This document shows positions 1 to 10,680 of a stretch of DNA of 64,000 nt, in pieces. The translations under genes and the position numbers were made by a program. Origin of the DNA: Pseudonectria foliicola (lineage: Eukaryota > Ascomycota > Sordariomycetes > Hypocreales > Nectriaceae); assembly GCA_003693505.1 (NCBI GenBank), contig QUZD01000020.1:186001-250000 (forward strand), given 5' to 3'. A model generated the notes under the pieces. That model saw only the letters and a program-made list of their open reading frames with translations, was not told the origin of the DNA and did no database searches. Within the stretch, counting starts at the first letter, position 1. Every line of letters starts with the position of its first letter.

Positions 1-896
1 CCCGAGTCGGCCTCTTCTCTCCCAACGAAGGCGTCGAGGACATCTCAACGACCGACCTGCCCTTTCTCCTCGTCGATTTCTATCTTGCCGAGCTCATCCA
101 AAAGACTCCCCATCTCGGCATCGCCCAGCGCATCGAAGTCCTCGCGCAATCACGCGCCGCCTACGAGCGCTTCCTCAGCTTGCTGGATTCGTACACCCTC
201 GTCACTTCGCCCTACGACAATCTTCTGGAGCGCTATCGGGACGACGAAAAGGCATTTGCCGTCGTGGCGAGCCGTGACCCTGCCGCGAAGCGCGATGGCA
301 AGATCGCCAACTTCAAGGCCGAGAAGGCACTCAAAGAAAAGCTCGAGACGCTGCGACGCAACCCGCGCTACCTAGATCATGGCGACGAGGAACTTGTCCG
401 CGAGCTCCACCTTACACACCTCACTTTTGCGGTGCACTCGACGTTCCAAGCCCTTGATTCGCTCAACCGCGAACTCCCCCTCCTCGCCCAGGCGCCTCCT
501 CCCGCACCCGACGCACCGGGGCAGTCTCGATCGGCCGAAGACATCGCCGCAACTAGGCTCGATCAGCCCTTTGGCGGCCTCCAGGCCTCCTCCAGCGGTC
601 CGTTGTTGTCGTCGCAGGGCAAGCCGCTGCGGCCGTTTACCCTCGTAGGCTCGCGCGCAGACCTTGCGCGCGGTGTCTTCCGGCCGGGCCACAACCTGCC
701 AACCATGTCCATCGACGAGTACCTCGAGGAGGAGAAGCGCCAGGGCAACATCCTCCAGGGCGGCGTGGAGGAGAAGACGGTCGTGGATGAGGACGACATG
801 GAAGCGGTAGATCGCGAGACGTACAAGGCACGCCAGTGGGACGATTTCACAGACGACAATCGTCGGGGCGCAGGCAATACGCTCAACATGGGGTAA
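1..896 (+). CDS. TAP42: Tap42/alpha4-type PP2A regulatory protein, 3' part
   Basis: The window opens inside this gene. The open frame starts at base 3 and gives 297 residues to a TAA at 894-896. The family binds catalytic subunits of PP2A-type phosphatases directly and works downstream of TOR. Seen here: the helical N-terminal region (DLPFLLVDFYLAELIQK, then YERFLSLLDSY), a basic stretch with alternating K/R/E around residues 85-120, and near the C-terminus the family signature PTMSIDEYLEEEKRQGNILQ, followed by an acidic block and an ending in GNTLNMG. Yeast Tap42 is 366 aa, so roughly 60-70 N-terminal residues are probably missing to the left. The stop lies in GGGTAAGT, which resembles a splice donor, but the protein already ends as the family does. 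The gene converges on the next one. Confidence 0.93.
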   Translation, partial: RVGLFSPNEGVEDISTTDLPFLLVDFYLAELIQKTPHLGIAQRIEVLAQSRAAYERFLSLLDSYTLVTSPYDNLLERYRDDEKAFAVVASRDPAAKRDGKIANFKAEKALKEKLETLRRNPRYLDHGDEELVRELHLTHLTFAVHSTFQALDSLNRELPLLAQAPPPAPDAPGQSRSAEDIAATRLDQPFGGLQASSSGPLLSSQGKPLRPFTLVGSRADLARGVFRPGHNLPTMSIDEYLEEEKRQGNILQGGVEEKTVVDEDDMEAVDRETYKARQWDDFTDDNRRGAGNTLNMG

Positions 897-1252
897 GTGG
901 CGTCTACTCCCATCATCTTCTGCTTTGGATAAACTGGGAGGGGATGTGTCCATAGACGAGTCGGGGATGAACTGGCAATGGCGTTTACAAGGTAAATACG
1001 ATTTAAGAAAACTACAACAGGCAGAGACATAGCATGAGCTCGTTACAGCAGAGGACGAAAATGTATTGATACCCAGACTGTCGCTGCAATTCATCAAGTT
1101 TCATCATATCCTCATTTCGCGCACATTCAACACGTTCCCCGCAAAGCCTAGATCATTGAATCCGGAGCATTCATCAATCTGATGCCTCGGTAATCATCAC
1201 AGTCATACTGGTTTCGTTAAAACATGGAAACATGCCTCTGTTCTGTCAGAGG
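897..1252. other. Convergent intergenic region, 3' UTRs
   Basis: This stretch lies between two stop codons and should hold the 3' UTRs of the Tap42 gene and of the gene on the other strand. I see no coding frame, repeat or RNA gene in it. Reverse-strand frames that run through it are shadows of Tap42. Confidence 0.6.
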
Positions 1253-3724
1253 CTAGTGACCCAGCGTCACGATACTATAGTCGCTATCGCAATCCTCGTC
1301 CCAAGAGTCTGTGTCGTCAATGCCACTCAGCGTCGCGTCGCCATCACCAGTCGTCCTGGCGGTGGAGGTTTCCGTGTCCAAGTCCATTGGCTCAACCATT
1401 CGTTCCAAGACTGCCCCCATGCTCTGGTGCTCAGCAGGCACCTCGAACCTAGCAGCTTGGTACTCGGCCCCATCTGCCGTGAAAGTCTCCGATGCCAATG
1501 AAACATCGTCCGCGATGACTCGGTCCGGCCGGTAAACTGTTGATATGCTGTCGTGGGCATCGATTGAGCCCGCTGTTGTGCTCCCTATGACGTTCATGGC
1601 CACCACCCCATCAAGTATAGAGTCAGAAATGCTCGAACCAGATGAAGGTACCGTGATGCCTGTGTGATAGGCAGGCCCTGGACCACTCGGGCCCATCGTG
1701 GCGGGGGGCAGCTGTGTCTCGAACACGGCTCCAGTGCCGTCATCGTGGCCACCTGCCCACAGGGGCAAGAACTTCATCTCGTTGGTCGTGAGAGTAAGAA
1801 GAAGGTGGCGTGTGATATTCAGCGGTGGGTCAATATCATGTCGAACCCAAGAGTAGAGAGTTGGCTGGAGAGCATTCTGAATCTGAGCATCCAGAGCAGA
1901 CAGCGAGATGAGCGGATTCCTGACTCGAGATGAAGTTTCCGACAAAGGCAGCGATGCCGTATTGCTGGAGCCAAACACAACCGACCAACTTTCCGAGCGT
2001 CTAAGTGTTGGGTTCGATGCGACCACTTCCTGGATATTCTCACGCGCTTCAGCCAGCTGTTTGACGTTGCTTACCCCGAACCAATTGGGGCCGGCAAACC
2101 GACAGCGTTCGAGCGCCTCTGAGAGCCCATTATATGGAAGAGAGCACAGAAGCCGCTGCGTCGCGTTCATTGATGTCAATATTTCCCGGAGAGGGAAGGT
2201 TTGGGTTTCTAGGTAGGTAAGGCGGTCTTCATCCATATTCTCGAGGACCTGCTGGTCGTAATTGGGTGTATCCTCCAATACCCCATGAATGATGGAAAGC
2301 AATGACCCTATCAGTATGCTCATGAATCCTTGGAGACTTTTGAGAGCCCGGGTATAGACGGGGGTTTCCTCTTGGGTCAGAAGCTGCTCGATTGCTCTCA
2401 ACTTGCCCCATTCCTCAATACCCAAAGCATCGAGAATGTCTGGTCCCTGTAGCACTTTGGTGATCTTGGAGATTCGCTCCACCAGGGCTTGAGCAGCGTG
2501 TTGGACAATGTTGCTCAGCTCATCGGGGAGATCACCCAAAACCCGCCCAAATATGCTTGTTTTGCTAGGATTTCTCCTTGTCTCCTCTTCTGCAGCCTCT
2601 TTGATGGCCAACTCATTGACCAAGATTCTGAAGGAGCATTGGGCAACCGTTGGAAGCTCCAAGGTAAAGGCAATCTGGAGTGCCTCCTCAGGGAGCACCT
2701 CTATGAATTTGGTGTTCCAGCAATGTAGTATCCACTGCGCGACTCGATCGCGCAAGATCCAGGCGCAGTCAAATATTTTGGCAAGATTTACCATTGTCCA
2801 TACCCGACTTGCCGAGTCCAGGCTGAGCGTCTTGTCCTCGATGAAGATGAGCAGCCGTACAATGGCGTTCCGATGGCGGATAGGACAGTAGTCGGGTATA
2901 TTACGGAATAGGCGAGATTGCAAAGCCTTGGTGTTAGTCCTCGCCTTCATCTTGCGCTCCCAGTTACCCGTTCCATCTGGAACAAGAGGCTTGCCTTCTT
3001 CCTTTTCCTTTTTTATTTCGACTGCCGCGGGAGCTTCGAGTTCTGGGCCAGGACCTAGCCGATCGCAGTTACACACGTCGTCGTGGCCGTCAACGAGACA
3101 GGCTTCGACGTCATGTAGAAATTTAGAGGACCACCAATCAACAATGCCTGGGGTGAGGGAAAGTTGTGTCATCTGAAAGACCAAATCATCTCCCTCGTTA
3201 GGGGGTGTGAGGTCCAAGACGTATTTGACTCCTTCAGGGAGCTTGTTGACCAATCTTCGACGCCTCAAGACCCGGAACTGGTGCGACGGTCCCAGCATGT
3301 CCTCAAATTTGGGTGATTTTGTGGCGCGGAGCTTGTCTGAAGTGACTCGGAACTGGTGAGCCTTGAAAGAAGTGCCATTGCAGTCGGTCCATTCCATCGC
3401 AAGCTTGGAGCGCGCAGGCAAATCAACGAAGACAAGGGTGTCTCCCTTATCAAGATCAATGCTGGCTGAGTGAATGCGATAGAGGTCGAGGATGCGAGCC
3501 GATTCCACCTGCTCATCCATCCGTGGGGCAGCAGCTCTATGTCGCCGAGAGTGGAGCCTGTTGTGGAAGTATGCTTCCCACCTGGCTCCTGAGAGTGGAG
3601 ATGAGGCCTGAATCGGTGCTTCAGCAGTCATGTTTGTATCTTGCATTGCCGTTGCTGCATTCGAGTTGTCCCCGTCGTCGGGTGTTTCTACCGAATTTGA
3701 TATTGGACCTGGAAAGGAGTCCAT
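1253..3724 (-). CDS. Fungal protein with BTB/POZ-like region, function unknown
   Basis: A single uninterrupted frame of 823 aa starting at the ATG at 3724. I do not recognise a named gene. Residues about 275-385 have the look of a BTB domain followed by a BACK-like helical part: a hydrophobic strand/helix pattern around AIVRLLIFIEDKTL, then MVNLAKIFDCAWIL, then WILHCWNTKFIEVLPEEALQ. A Cys-rich patch (DDVCNCDRLGPG, about 215-225) and a Lys/Glu-rich linker precede it. The last 25 residues are acidic (DDTDSWDEDCDSDYS). BTB proteins are often Cul3 adaptors or dimerising scaffolds, but the fold here is inferred from pattern only. No signal peptide or membrane segment is evident. It faces away from the 69-aa gene across 1.8 kb. 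Confidence 0.85.
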   Translation of the reverse strand: MDSFPGPISNSVETPDDGDNSNAATAMQDTNMTAEAPIQASSPLSGARWEAYFHNRLHSRRHRAAAPRMDEQVESARILDLYRIHSASIDLDKGDTLVFVDLPARSKLAMEWTDCNGTSFKAHQFRVTSDKLRATKSPKFEDMLGPSHQFRVLRRRRLVNKLPEGVKYVLDLTPPNEGDDLVFQMTQLSLTPGIVDWWSSKFLHDVEACLVDGHDDVCNCDRLGPGPELEAPAAVEIKKEKEEGKPLVPDGTGNWERKMKARTNTKALQSRLFRNIPDYCPIRHRNAIVRLLIFIEDKTLSLDSASRVWTMVNLAKIFDCAWILRDRVAQWILHCWNTKFIEVLPEEALQIAFTLELPTVAQCSFRILVNELAIKEAAEEETRRNPSKTSIFGRVLGDLPDELSNIVQHAAQALVERISKITKVLQGPDILDALGIEEWGKLRAIEQLLTQEETPVYTRALKSLQGFMSILIGSLLSIIHGVLEDTPNYDQQVLENMDEDRLTYLETQTFPLREILTSMNATQRLLCSLPYNGLSEALERCRFAGPNWFGVSNVKQLAEARENIQEVVASNPTLRRSESWSVVFGSSNTASLPLSETSSRVRNPLISLSALDAQIQNALQPTLYSWVRHDIDPPLNITRHLLLTLTTNEMKFLPLWAGGHDDGTGAVFETQLPPATMGPSGPGPAYHTGITVPSSGSSISDSILDGVVAMNVIGSTTAGSIDAHDSISTVYRPDRVIADDVSLASETFTADGAEYQAARFEVPAEHQSMGAVLERMVEPMDLDTETSTARTTGDGDATLSGIDDTDSWDEDCDSDYSIVTLGH

Positions 3725-5554
3725 GGCGGGCAGCGCGTAGCCTTGAAAATACAGTTGAGTGATACAACAGGTTGTCTAGTGGATATAGGCTATATAAGAT
3801 TTGAGAGCCAGCGGCTTTGCGAACGGGGCGATGTGATGTAGGCAGTAGCGGACAGATCAAACTGAAAGTGAGTCTACGGGCGGGAGAACTTGGGTGAGCG
3901 GTAAGCAATGAGGGAGGATGCTTCAGGGTGATGCTGAGGCCATCTCTGGATTGATGCCTGAAATGACTGCTCCCTACAGATGGATGCTGGTGGTAGGCAA
4001 CTGCTGAGGCTGAGCCTCACGTGGTGGATGGAGGAAGCCAGGTGGCTGATTGGCTCATAGGGATGACAGCTTTTGATGATGTATTGCTGACATGCTTTTG
4101 GTGGGCTATGCTGGGGTGGTGTAGGAGATTGTTGATTTGGATAGACGGCTGTAGGCTAGGCAGCTGCTTGTAGCTGGATGCAATTGAGGTGTAGTTGTGT
4201 GGTTTGCCTGCGGCTATGATGGGTGTGAAATGGTGTTTTGGTGTACAGTACCCTTTAGGTAAGGAGAGGAGGGATATCGAGCAAGTACCTACCTTGGGTT
4301 GTGAGATGAGCCAAAACTGAGAGCTGGGAGCTTGGAGCTCACAGAGCGCCACTCTCTCATCTGCAATCTGCACTCCGTACCTACTTTGTGTGCAACTTAG
4401 AATACCGTAGGAGCAATAAGCAAGCCGATGACTGCTGCTTTACGCCTAATCCGCATTCGGGTCTTGAAGGGCGCCCTGCCGGTACTGTACTTACTTTTAC
4501 CCCGCGTTATCAGAAGCAACATGGCCCACCATAGCTCCATACCTTGCCTTGTGTACAGTACTGTACAGATTATGTACATCTCAAGACCAGGGGGCATCCG
4601 ACCATGATCATTCGGCATTTTAGGATCGAGCTACTGCGAATAGTCCGTGCTTGGACACACCGACTGCCAACGGTTCCTGATCCCCGCATTGTCGCGTGCT
4701 CCCGCTGGTTTAATCTGTGCATACAGTAGCATTCCCCTTGCTCATCTCCTGTGCTTCCTCCCGCCCAGTTCATTTGAGACTTGGACAGACAGCAAGCAGA
4801 CTCAGAGAGGCGCAGGATGAGGCTGGCATGCAAGCAGCTTCTCTCCACTCGTCCTTGTTTCAAACATGCCACAACTTCCCAGAACCAGCCGACAATCCAC
4901 ACCACATCATCCTATCTAGGTGCAGGTTACTTACGCTGGTACGGTATGGTATCCCTTTGAGCCGTCCATGCCGGTCTAGCTGCCACAAATCCTCTCCTTG
5001 CGCTCGTTCATCTCTACATGCATGTGCAATACAGATCCGTAGCTGAGGTTGCCACATAGGTAGGTAGGTAGTCTGCCTAATTACACCTCTCAGCTCCAAC
5101 CGTACATACAGATCACGATCACAAGTCCTCTCCACTCCCCCCAACACAAGTCACCCGTTCGCCACTCCGTCCTGCCTGGCGACAACCCTGTCTTTCTTTG
5201 GCCTGGTGCCATTGGGGCTTCACGGGAGCGGTGGGAGCGCCTCCATCTCGAATGGGTCTAGATGCCAACCTTGCCAACCCAATTCCATTTGCCCGACTTC
5301 TTCCTCGTCCATGTGACCAAGGTACCGTACCTTTTCTCCAGGTCCAGCTTGGGGAAGCTTTGCCGTGAACGGGTACTTAATCCCGGCCATTGACCTCATC
5401 TCATCCCATCTCTCCAGTCCAACCCATCTTGTGCTTCCTGACGTCTTCTCCCATCTCCAACCTTCGCCCATATCTGACACAGCGATCCCACAATCTGGCC
5501 CACGCAGCTTAGTCTCATCAATTGCAGCATCCTCTTTGACCATCCTCCTCCACC
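3725..5554. other. Divergent intergenic region, 1.8 kb
   Basis: Upstream region of two divergent genes. It holds no convincing coding frame. Visible structure: a perfect 16-bp palindrome at 4552-4567 (centre GTAC), an ACTCCGTAC motif at 4372-4380, GTAGGTAGGTAG at 5060-5071, and a pyrimidine-rich leader from about 5400 up to the ATG at 5555. Confidence 0.6.
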
Positions 5555-5948
5555 ATGGAAGCTGCCAAGTCCGCCATCCTCGCCGCCTCAACCCGCCCAT
5601 TCCTGTACGTCATGTTATCTTCTTCCCCGTCTCTCTCTCTCTCTCNNNNNNNNNNNNNNNNNNNNNNNNNNNNNNNNNNNNNNNNNNNNNNNNNNNNNNN
5701 NNNNNNNNNNNNNNNNNNNNNNNTCTCTCTCTCTCTCTCTATCTGTCTCTACGGCATCGACACTAACGCGCTTCTCCCACCCACCTAGCCGCAACAAGGC
5801 CGTTGCCCTCATCGCTACCGCCACCGCTGCCACTGCTGTCGCCTTTAGATATCAAGCCTCGTCCATCAGACACAACGACATAGAGCAGCGTACCCGCAAG
5901 GCCCCCAACGGTTACGTCAGCGTCGATCGAAGTGGTGGTGGTATTTGA
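5555..5948 (+). CDS. Small membrane-type protein, 69 aa, unknown
   Basis: Two exons, 5555-5604 and 5789-5948, joined at GT-AG with phase 2, give 69 aa. The ATG sits in a good context (CCACCATGG). The protein starts MEAAKSAILAASTRPFL, continues RNKAVALIATATAATAVAFR (a hydrophobic Ala/Thr-rich segment, about residues 21-35, that could cross a membrane) and ends in YVSVDRSGGGI. A positively charged start and one short hydrophobic segment would suit a mitochondrial or ER membrane microprotein; that is inference. I do not recognise a characterised family. The intron (184 nt as assembled) contains an assembly gap, so its real length is unknown, but both splice sites are present. The exon join keeps frame and the ending looks non-random, which is why I call it a gene despite its size. 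Confidence 0.75.
5636..5740. repeat. CT microsatellite interrupted by assembly gap
   Basis: A (TC)n tract on both sides of 78 undetermined bases (N, 5646-5723). The same dinucleotide flanks the gap on each side, so the gap is most likely an unresolved (TC)n microsatellite. It lies entirely inside the intron of the 69-aa gene. Confidence 0.9.
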
Positions 5949-6359
5949 GCATCGCCTGATATCACCCGTAGTACAGTACACCAACAGCCAGCGGACGGAG
6001 AGTTCGTTTCCATAAGATTGGCACGCCAAGAGCGATACCCGGCACATGGCCACGGCGGCCTGGGACTGGAGTCACGGATTATCATTATCCCAAGAAAGAC
6101 CACCGGTAGGTAGGTAGGCAAACGAATGGCCAATGGAAATAAAATAAAAAGGAATCCATAGACAGACGATTGGATCAGCGAATCATTAATGGAATTGCTT
6201 CATGCTCATGCTCGGGTCCCAAATCACCCTTTGGCCCCTACTCGTGCTCTCTTGCTCTCTCATGCCCAACCTGAAGTACCAAAACGCCATCCGAATGCAT
6301 CAATGTACATACCGCAAGACGCGCCGTTCACGCCACATAAAAATCCACCATAAACTCAT
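5949..6359. other. Convergent intergenic region
   Basis: 3' UTR space between the 69-aa gene and the Yvc1-type channel. It contains GGTAGGTAGGTAGG at 6108-6119 and a short A-rich stretch (AAATAAAATAAAAAG, about 6136-6150). No gene seen. Confidence 0.55.
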
Positions 6360-9300
6360 TCAGAGCGACCCGCCCTTGTGGGGATTGTCATCTTCAGTCT
6401 CATCATCCTCTTCTGACGAATGTGCCACCTGCTTACCCTTACCTTTGGTATCCCAACTCTCAGCCTTGGGCTCCTTGAGACTTCTCCGGCTCATAGGCCG
6501 CTTCGTGGAAGCTTTCTTCTGATGTCCACTTTCAACCTTGTACCGACGCGTCCTATCCCGTCCTGCGACTTCAACCAGGGCTCCTAGCCTGGGCTCCTCG
6601 CCCGAAGAGTTACGTCTGGTGGTAGGCGCCGTCGACGAGTTGTTGGTGCTGCTGTTCTTCAAGTTTCTCATCTCCTGTATCACCTCGGCAAAGCCCTCCT
6701 CGAGTGTCTTCATTCTGGCCAGCACCAGCCTTCCCATGCGGTCTCGATCCGCAGAGTCACCCCCTCCAGCCGCCCGCAGCCGGTTGTCCTTCATCATTGC
6801 CATGGCCATCTGTGTCTGGAAACTCCCAGGCACGACAGCGTTCGGGTCGTCGCCGCCAAAGGGCATGTTGGTATTATCCGACATGGCGCTCAGGTCGACA
6901 GACGACAATCGTCTTGCTTCTCTCGGTCGATTCCGAGGTTCAATGCTCATCAATGCAGATCGACTGACACCTCCAATCTCCGTCATGCCTCGTGTCTGTA
7001 CTACAGGCCGTGGCATGGTGGCGGGTTGATAGGCTACCCGGCGAGGCGAGGTACTATGGCGCGGTGCCTTGTCTTCACCTGCATTGCGACCGCTGGTGCG
7101 TGGTCGCGACTGGGCCCCCGTACCCGATGCCGATGCCGATGCCGACGAGTGGCTTTGACTTTGGCCATGTTTCAGTTCCTGGGGGTTGAAGAGAATCGTT
7201 GTACTGGACATGGTGCGAGAGTGGCCGCCACGTCTAGGCCGGGGAGTAGGGGGCGCTCTCCTCCCCGCAGAGCTAACTGACGAGGCAAGCTTACCAAATC
7301 CTGCGGCGACGGGCAAGTTGAAGTAGCCCTCGTCGGACCCCTCATCGACAGTATCGCGCCGATTATCAGTAGTCCCCTCTAGGTTGGTGGCGTTGTCGTC
7401 CTCGTCTTCGTCGTTGGTCACCAGCTCGTCATCGCCATCGGCGTCGGTCTGATCCTTGTACTCGGGAATCTCACGCGTTGACCGAGGCCGGAAGACATTG
7501 CCAGTCCGCCAAGGTGCGCCGCTGTTGGATATGAGATCTGCTGGGTCGCTGGCCGTGGACCTCACATCCGACACCTGCCTAAGGTTGGAGATCCGCTCTC
7601 CCCATCCCATGCTCATCCTCCTCTGCCATGGAGGTACGGCCCCACTATCTAGAGTCGGCCAGTTGGCTGGTGATGTGCCAGTCTCATCGTGTTGATCCAT
7701 CCAGTTGCGGATAGCCGTCTGGGTCTTCCGCCTTTCTTGGCGCCTCTGTGTGCGCAAGGTGAGCGGGTCTGGTTCCAGTCGAAATACTTCCTCCAAAGCT
7801 CTGTCCTTTTGGAAACCTGCCACTGACTCTTCGCGAACCCGAATGCTGGGGCTGAACATGGCCGCTCGGGCTGCTGGGTCTGCGAACGAAATTACCCTAG
7901 CGCGATCACGTCCAGGATTCTCAACTAGGTCCGTTGGTTCGTACATGGACGGAGCTAACCAAAACTTTTCATACAAGAAGATGCAGAATAGGATTGGGAA
8001 GTGAGTAATCTTGATGATTGTACGATTCAACCATACGAATTGCCTTAGCGTCATGACATATCGCAAAGGCATGAGCAACCACGCAAAAATGTTGGTGGGT
8101 GCAATATAGGAGAACAAAGCATCGTTCTTTACCATGGAAATCGTATTGATGGCAAAGAGAAACCTGCAAGGTGGTTAGGGAGGAAGTCTTGTGGTTTCCA
8201 ATGGCTTGACTTACTGGTGCTCCTCATTGGCATTGGAAGCAATAGCCATGAAGGAATTTGTCAAGACGGTAATAAGGATTGTGCTTAGACATAATCAGCC
8301 ATGTCAATAGGTATCAGAGCGGGGGAAGGACTTACACGACGAGGAAGTGACAAATGATGAGGAACAATATCAGGAGAGTCCTCCCGAGCCAGTTGTATGT
8401 TGCCCACCTATTTCTGGTTAGGATATGAACGCCTAATGGGTGGCAACAGTGACTTACATATCCCAAGCGGCCGGGGTGAAGCCCATCAGGACCTGAAAGA
8501 TCTTGTAGGCAACATCCGTCGCTTCGAACGAGTTCTTCGACAAGGTGAAGAAGAAGAAGAAGCCGCTGCAGAGGATTCCAATAAGGATGAAAACGGCAGC
8601 TAGATCCACAGCCATCAATCGGAAAGCAATCAACAGCTGCGAGAAGTACTGGTAGTGATCAAGAACGCTAAAGATGCGTGGTAGAAGCAAGATTGCATTC
8701 GCCGCAAGCACATCATAGGCCATGTCGTTCCAATGGTGGGGGTCGACTAAAAAGACGCCATAGGCACGCATGCAGTAGTACACGATAAGAAGCATGAGAA
8801 TTCCGAGGTCGAAGATGTTCCAGAAACTCATGATGTAGAGAGCAAAGCCTTGCTCGTTGAAGCCTACAAGTTCGTCCAGCATGAACCCGGCACTCCAGAA
8901 CCAGAAGACCAATTCTAGGCCAGTGATCTGGACAGAACGCTCGGCGAGAACCGCAAGGAACAGACCAATCAGTACGGCAAGGGACAACGTTGAGAGAAAT
9001 GATCTATAGCGCGGGACCCGCAGTCGCGATAGCTTCAGGAGAGACGCCTGCCGCGGGTCATAGAGCGTCGCTGAGCGCCTCCACGGTACAGGACCCTGAG
9101 ACTCCTTTGTGGGGAGAGACCCGAGTAAGGGCGTTCTTACGTCGGCCTTGATGTATTTCTTGCCGTTGCGTCCAGCAATTGGTGGGGCGTCACGATGCAG
9201 GCTGTCTGCAGACGAGTGGAACGTGATGGCGCCACTCCAGATAGCATCGAGTTGCTGCACTACCAGCGGGTGAGCGAGGAAGTGTTTTGCCGATGCTCGG

Positions 9301-10122
9301 ATGGCAACCTCGAGGGTTGACGTCCGCGATGCAGTCAATGGCGCCTTGCCCGTAGGGGTTGTTTTGCGACTACCAGGCGGGGACTGGGAGCCCGGCATGC
9401 CCTGCAAGGGGTAGAAGTCGTAGGCTAGAGCGTCGATGAGCTCGCGGGTATTATATTCCTTGAGAAGCTTCAGGGCCAGCAGTTCACAGACCATGGCCCT
9501 TGTACTACTAGTGCCCGCGTTGCCAGCGTATCGCTGGCCCTCCTTGTTGAACTGGAGGCAGTTTGCCATGAGCACATAGAGCGTGGCGCGAGAGAAACTC
9601 TGGGCCCGGATTTGCTGCTGCATCGGCTTGACGAGGAACTGGGAAACCTGCGGAGATCGAAGCTGTTCCCATGTAAGGGTTGTCTCGGTGCGGGTGGATA
9701 CGATAACGCGAATGGCATGAGTTAAGCTGTAAACGGGCAATGAATCTGAGAGGAAGAATAGGCCGTTAGATATATGGCTTGTAGAAGAACGCATGACGAC
9801 GGGACGCACCTAAGTGACTTGCGGAGAATAGAGGGACAATGGGGAGGCCCGTATGCCGGTCGATGCCATCTTCGTCGAGATCGTCGTCGTCTTCGTCGTC
9901 TTCGTTATCGCCATCGCGGCCCTGACGTCGAAAGGGGACCCCGCGGTCATCGTTGGAGTCGTCGCCATCGTCATCAGCTTCGGTGAAGTCGGCCATGGCA
10001 TGTTTGCGAGCGTTGTAATTTCGATATGCTGGGCCCGGCGAAGGGGAGGCGCTCAGATCGTGACGGCGGCGATCGACGCGACGGGAGCCAGCCCGGGGCC
10101 GATGAAGTAGGGAGGAGAACAT
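6360..10122 (-). CDS. YVC1: TRP-like vacuolar cation channel, Yvc1 type
   Basis: Five exons (10122-9810, 9745-8458, 8407-8336, 8283-8215, 8163-6360) give 1181 aa; every junction is GT-AG and restores frame. Family members are calcium-permeable channels of the vacuolar membrane that release stored Ca2+. Seen: an acidic N-terminus (about 50-85), a conserved soluble part with ELIDALAYDFYPLQGM, then a bundle of membrane segments between about residues 355 and 640, with a pore-region candidate ending in LMGFTPAAWDM at the exon 2/3 join. Two short exons (72 and 69 nt) encode the next segments, WLGRTLLILFLIICHFLVV and the stretch ending NSFMAIASNANEEHQ. A long polar cytosolic tail of about 520 residues follows, rich in Ser/Arg with a Ser/Ala-Gly run. 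Yeast Yvc1 is 675 aa; the extra length is mostly tail. Identity is strong, ion selectivity is not shown by sequence. Confidence 0.9.
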
Positions 10123-10236
10123 GGCTGATGATGGCTGCTAGGTGCGGCTTGCTGCCTGGTAGGGGAGGTTCAGCGCGCCATGGGGAATATGCAATGTAAA
10201 CAAATTACTTTAGGACGCGGGTGAATAGAGGAGCAA

Positions 10237-10290
10237 AAGAGAGAGAGAGGGAGAGGGAGAGGGAGGAGTAGGAGGAGTAGGAGGAGGATG
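10237..10290. repeat. Purine-rich simple repeat
   Basis: GAGA/GGGAGA units followed by several GGAGTAGGAGGA units. Low-complexity tract about 115-170 bp upstream of the channel gene's start codon; it may lie in its promoter or 5' UTR, where such CT/GA tracts are common in fungi. Confidence 0.75.
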
Positions 10291-10646
10291 AGCTCAGACT
10301 TGACGATCGAGCTTGGATCGAGCTCTGATGGATGGGCTAATACACAGACTACCTACAGCCAAACCCACCCGCAGTTCGACCAGGGGTAGCCAAGGCCGGT
10401 CTGAGCCATACCGTTTCCTATACTTGCTACGGAGTACATGGTCCAGCACAGCATCTTAGCATGCGCTCCCTGCTTACAGATGTACTTTGGCCGGGAAAGA
10501 GAAAAACAAACGAGGGCCCATCAGCTCGGAGAGTCGTGGTTGGACTACCTGGTGGAAGCGTGTCTGGCTAATCGGTACCATGGACTGCACCGGCCAGATG
10601 GGGGGGGGCCTACTACACCCACGATACGCAATGTACTGTACCATAC

Positions 10647-10680
10647 ATACCTAGGTACCTACCTACCTACCTAGGTACAG
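10647..10680. repeat. CCTAGGTACC / ACCTACCT motif cluster
   Basis: Two CCTAGGTAC units frame several ACCT units. The same family of words recurs in other intergenic stretches of this window (17776-17804, 19198-19227, 29674-29690, 44050-44066, 53466-53510, 54974-55063) and in no coding exon that I noticed. Confidence 0.7.

Noticed and set aside
372..1097. 241-codon reverse frame over the Tap42 3' end
   Set aside because: It is antisense to clearly conserved Tap42 sequence and has no recognisable features of its own.
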